A stretch of DNA of 38,145 nt from Rhodocyclaceae bacterium. GTDB lineage: Bacteria; Pseudomonadota; Gammaproteobacteria; Burkholderiales; Rhodocyclaceae. The notes under the pieces were generated by a model. The model worked only from the letters and a program-made list of their open reading frames with translations, did not search any database and was not told where the DNA came from. This document shows, piece after piece, positions 35,414 through 38,145 of the stretch. The stretch covers positions 1-38,145 of the forward strand of contig JAUSBB010000117.1 in the NCBI GenBank assembly GCA_030652245.1. Direction: 5' to 3'. Numbering within the stretch: the first letter of the stretch is position 1; each line of letters opens with the position of its first letter. Both the position numbers and the translations under genes were made by a program.

Positions 35414-36778
35414 ATGACCGACATCACCAACGCCGTCCCCATCAACGCGGCGGGCGCGGCTAGCGCCGTCCCGCCAACGCCGACTTTGGGCGAAGCCTTC
35501 AAATACTGGCTCAAGCTCGGCTTCATCGCCTTCGGCGGCCCGGTCGGGCAGATTTCGATGATGCACAACGAGCTGGTCGAGCGGCGGCGCTGGCTTTCCG
35601 AGCATCGCTTCCTGCATGCCCTCAACTACTGCATGCTGCTGCCCGGGCCGGAAGCGATCCAGCTCGCCATCTACATAAGCTGGCTGATGCACGGCGTGAA
35701 GGGCGCGGTGATGACCGGCATCCTGTTCTTCATGCCGGCCTTCGTATTGGTCACCGTGCTGGCGGGCGTCTATCTGAGCTACGGCGACGTACCGGCCATG
35801 CAGGGGATCTTCTACGGCATCAAGCCCGCCGTGGTCGCCGTGGTGCTGTTCGCGGCCTGGCGCATCGGCAGCAAGGTGCTGAAGAACGAGGTGCTGATGA
35901 CGATTGCCGCGCTGGCCTTCATCGGCATCTTTTTCTTCAAGATCGGCTTCCCGTGGATCGTGCTCGCCGCCGGCATCCTGGGCGCCATCGGCGGCAAGCT
36001 GGTACCGGCCAAGTTCAAGGCGGGCGGCGGGCATGGCGCCGCCGGCAAGGCGGCGCACGGCCCGGCCATCCTCGACGACGACACGCCGCCCCCGGCGCAT
36101 GCGAAATTCTCCTGGGGCAAGTCCATCATGATGGTCACGATCTTCGTTGCGATCTGGGCGGCTTCCATGCTGGCGCTGCAGGGCATGCCCGTGCTCTTCG
36201 ACATGGGCGAGTTCTTCACCAAGGCCGCCTTCCTCACCATCGGCGGCGCCTATGCCGTGCTGCCCTACGTCTATCAGGGCGCGGTCGAGCATTTCGGCTG
36301 GCTCTCCGGCCCGCAGATGATGGACGGCCTGGCGCTCGGCGAAACGACGCCGGGACCGCTGATCAAGGTCGTCACCTGGATCGGTTATCTCGGCGCCGTC
36401 AACCCGGCAAATCCGATCGCCACCGGCATGGCGGGCGCGGCGGTGGCGACCTTCTTCACCTTCCTGCCGTCCTTCCTGTTCATCCTCGCCGGCGGCCCGA
36501 TCGTCGAGGCGACGCGCGGCGAACTCAAATTCACCGCACCGCTCACCGCGATTACCGCGGCGGTAGTCGGCGTGATCCTCAACCTGGCCACCTTCTTCGC
36601 CTGGCACACCTTCTGGCCCGGGGCCGTAGACACCTCGCCCTTCGCCGGGCCCTTCGACATCATTGCGGTAATCATCGCCATCGCGTCGTTTGTCGCCCTG
36701 TGGAAATACAAAGTGGATGTCATGAAAACCATCGGCGTCTGCGCCCTGCTCGGCCTCGCGCTTTCCTTTGTCAGGTAA
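35414..36778 (+). CDS. chrA: Chromate transporter ChrA
   Basis: LKLGFIAFGGPVGQISMMHNELVERRRWLSEHRFLHALNYCMLLPGPEAIQLAIY. Confidence 0.95.
   Translation: MTDITNAVPINAAGAASAVPPTPTLGEAFKYWLKLGFIAFGGPVGQISMMHNELVERRRWLSEHRFLHALNYCMLLPGPEAIQLAIYISWLMHGVKGAVMTGILFFMPAFVLVTVLAGVYLSYGDVPAMQGIFYGIKPAVVAVVLFAAWRIGSKVLKNEVLMTIAALAFIGIFFFKIGFPWIVLAAGILGAIGGKLVPAKFKAGGGHGAAGKAAHGPAILDDDTPPPAHAKFSWGKSIMMVTIFVAIWAASMLALQGMPVLFDMGEFFTKAAFLTIGGAYAVLPYVYQGAVEHFGWLSGPQMMDGLALGETTPGPLIKVVTWIGYLGAVNPANPIATGMAGAAVATFFTFLPSFLFILAGGPIVEATRGELKFTAPLTAITAAVVGVILNLATFFAWHTFWPGAVDTSPFAGPFDIIAVIIAIASFVALWKYKVDVMKTIGVCALLGLALSFVR
35431..35487 (+). repeat. Dispersed repeat R1 copy H (long form, core 35464-35487), inside the chrA N-terminus
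   Basis: cgccgtccccatcaacgcggcgggcgcggctagcgccgtcccgccaacgccgacttt. Confidence 0.9.
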
Positions 36779-36788
36779 GGAGATAATC

Positions 36789-37103
36789 ATGGAACGCACC
36801 ATTTCCCCCACCCAACTGCACAGCGAATTCGCCGACAAACTCATTCTCGACGTGCGCCGCGGCAGCGATCTCGCCGCATCCACCGAACAACTGGCCGGCG
36901 CGCGCTGGCAAGACCCGGAAAAACTCGCCGACTGGGCGGGCACGCTGCCGACTGACAAAGACATCGTCATCTACTGCGTGCGCGGCGGCTCGGTGTCCAA
37001 CGGCGTGATTGACGCGTTGCACGCCAAGGGCCTCAAGGCCCGCTTCATCGAAGGCGGCATCGAAGGCTGGAAAGCCGCTGGCGGCAAGGTGGCGGCGAGA
37101 TAA
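36789..37103 (+). CDS. Single-domain rhodanese
   Basis: LILDVRRGSDL; active-site loop YCVRGGSVS; FIEGGIEGWKAAGG. Confidence 0.9.
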   Translation: MERTISPTQLHSEFADKLILDVRRGSDLAASTEQLAGARWQDPEKLADWAGTLPTDKDIVIYCVRGGSVSNGVIDALHAKGLKARFIEGGIEGWKAAGGKVAAR

Positions 37104-37105
37104 TC

Positions 37106-38145
37106 ATGCTCCTGCCCGGCGGTGTCGCGCCCGAGGCGCGGCGGCTGCTGATCGGCCGCGCGCTGCGGGCCTTCACCGACGGCTATGTCGCCATTCTGCT
37201 GCCCGTCTACCTGCTGGCGCTCGGCCTGGGCGTGTGGGACGTCGGGCTGATCAGCACGGCGACGCTGCTCGGCTCGGCGCTGATGACGCTGGCGGTGGGG
37301 CAGTGGGGGCACCGTTATCCGCAACGCCAATTGCTGCTCGCCGCCGCCGGGCTGATGTGCTGCACCGGTTTCCTGCTCGCCGGCTTTGGCAGCTTCTGGC
37401 CGCTCCTGCTCGTCGCCTTCGTCGGCACGATGAATCCGAGCTCCGGCGATGTCAGCGTCTTTCTGCCGCTGGAGCACGCGCGCCTGGCCGAAACCGCGCA
37501 TGGCGATGCGCGCACCGCCCTCTTTGCCCGTTACACATTCATCGGCGCCCTCTGCGCCGCGGTCGGCGCGCTCGCCACCGCCATTCCGCACTACCTGACG
37601 GAATTCGGCGTGGCGCAACTCGACGCGCTGCGCGCGATGTTCGTTTTCTACGGACTGACCGGCGTGGTGATCTTCTTTCTCTACCGCGCGCTGCCGGATC
37701 AGCCGCCGCATGAACAGGCCGCGCCACCGACACCGCTGGGACCGTCGCGCGCCATCGTCGTCCGCCTCGCCGCGCTGTTTTCGCTCGACGCCTTCGCCGG
37801 CGGCCTGCTGGTGAATACGCTGCTCGCGCTGTGGCTGTTCGAGCGCTTCGAAATGTCGCTTGCCGCCGCGGGCAATTTCTTCTTCTGGGCCGGGCTGCTG
37901 TCGGCCGGTTCGCAACTCGCCGCGCCCTGGGTGGCACGCCGCATCGGCCTGATCAACACGATGGTGTTCACCCACGTTCCGTCCAGCATCTGCCTGATCC
38001 TCGCCGCGTTCGCCGACAGCCTGCCCCTTGCGCTGGGCCTGCTGTTCATGCGCAGCGCGCTGTCGCAGATGGACGTGCCGACGCGCTCGGCCTTCGTCAT
38101 GGCCGTCGTCACGCCGGCCGAACGCGCCGCCGCCGCGAGCTTCAC
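37106..38145 (+). CDS. MFS transporter, truncated by window end
   Basis: Hand translation MLLPGGVAPEARRLLIGRALRAFTDGYVAILLPVYLLALGLGVWDVGLISTATLLGS...; open to the window edge. Confidence 0.88.
   Translation, partial: MLLPGGVAPEARRLLIGRALRAFTDGYVAILLPVYLLALGLGVWDVGLISTATLLGSALMTLAVGQWGHRYPQRQLLLAAAGLMCCTGFLLAGFGSFWPLLLVAFVGTMNPSSGDVSVFLPLEHARLAETAHGDARTALFARYTFIGALCAAVGALATAIPHYLTEFGVAQLDALRAMFVFYGLTGVVIFFLYRALPDQPPHEQAAPPTPLGPSRAIVVRLAALFSLDAFAGGLLVNTLLALWLFERFEMSLAAAGNFFFWAGLLSAGSQLAAPWVARRIGLINTMVFTHVPSSICLILAAFADSLPLALGLLFMRSALSQMDVPTRSAFVMAVVTPAERAAAASF

Noticed and set aside
35300-36970. 556-aa minus-strand ORF opposite chrA
   Set aside because: Antisense to a clear ChrA; composition is charged and low-complexity, typical of GC-rich shadow ORFs.
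1-38145. CRISPR array, prophage or insertion sequence
   Set aside because: No regularly spaced repeat-spacer unit, no transposase/integrase and no phage structural genes were seen; R1 copies are kilobases apart.

Overview
GC-rich window, most likely betaproteobacterial (Rhodocyclales/Nitrosomonadales-like by gene content; taxonomy is inference). It carries mainly metabolic and transport operons: (1) a single-polypeptide CNB-like domain + acetate kinase + PduL-type phosphotransacylase; (2) RpfE-like protein and recJ; (3) mmsA; (4) 2-hydroxyacid dehydrogenase; (5) amidase + three-component TRAP transporter + IclR regulator; (6) tRNA-Val(GAC); (7) prpE + acuI-like; (8) an orphan Fe3+ substrate-binding protein with a Fur-box-like palindrome; (9) hicAB upstream of hyi-glcD-glcE-glcF; (10) a MOSC protein and a run of poorly characterised genes including a probable DsrS and a LexA-fold protein with no DNA-binding domain; (11) SlyB-like lipoprotein, GDT1/TMEM165 and DmeF-like cation exporters; (12) an HTH-like + 2Fe-2S + flavin reductase fusion with a MoxR ATPase and an HExxH/VWA protein, divergent from a chrB-HD-chrA-rhodanese-MFS operon. 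The strongest unexplained signal is a dispersed short repeat, 24-nt core consensus YGCCGTCYCGCCAGCGCCGACTTT (57-nt long form). It occurs at least 8 times in 38 kb. Six copies lie inside otherwise intact genes, and four of these are read in one shared frame as K-V-G-A-G-[E/G/S]-T-A. It looks like a protein-coding insertion repeat, or possibly an uptake-signal-like sequence. A second, ~147-nt intergenic repeat family has two inverted copies. All family calls come from reading the translations; no database search was run.
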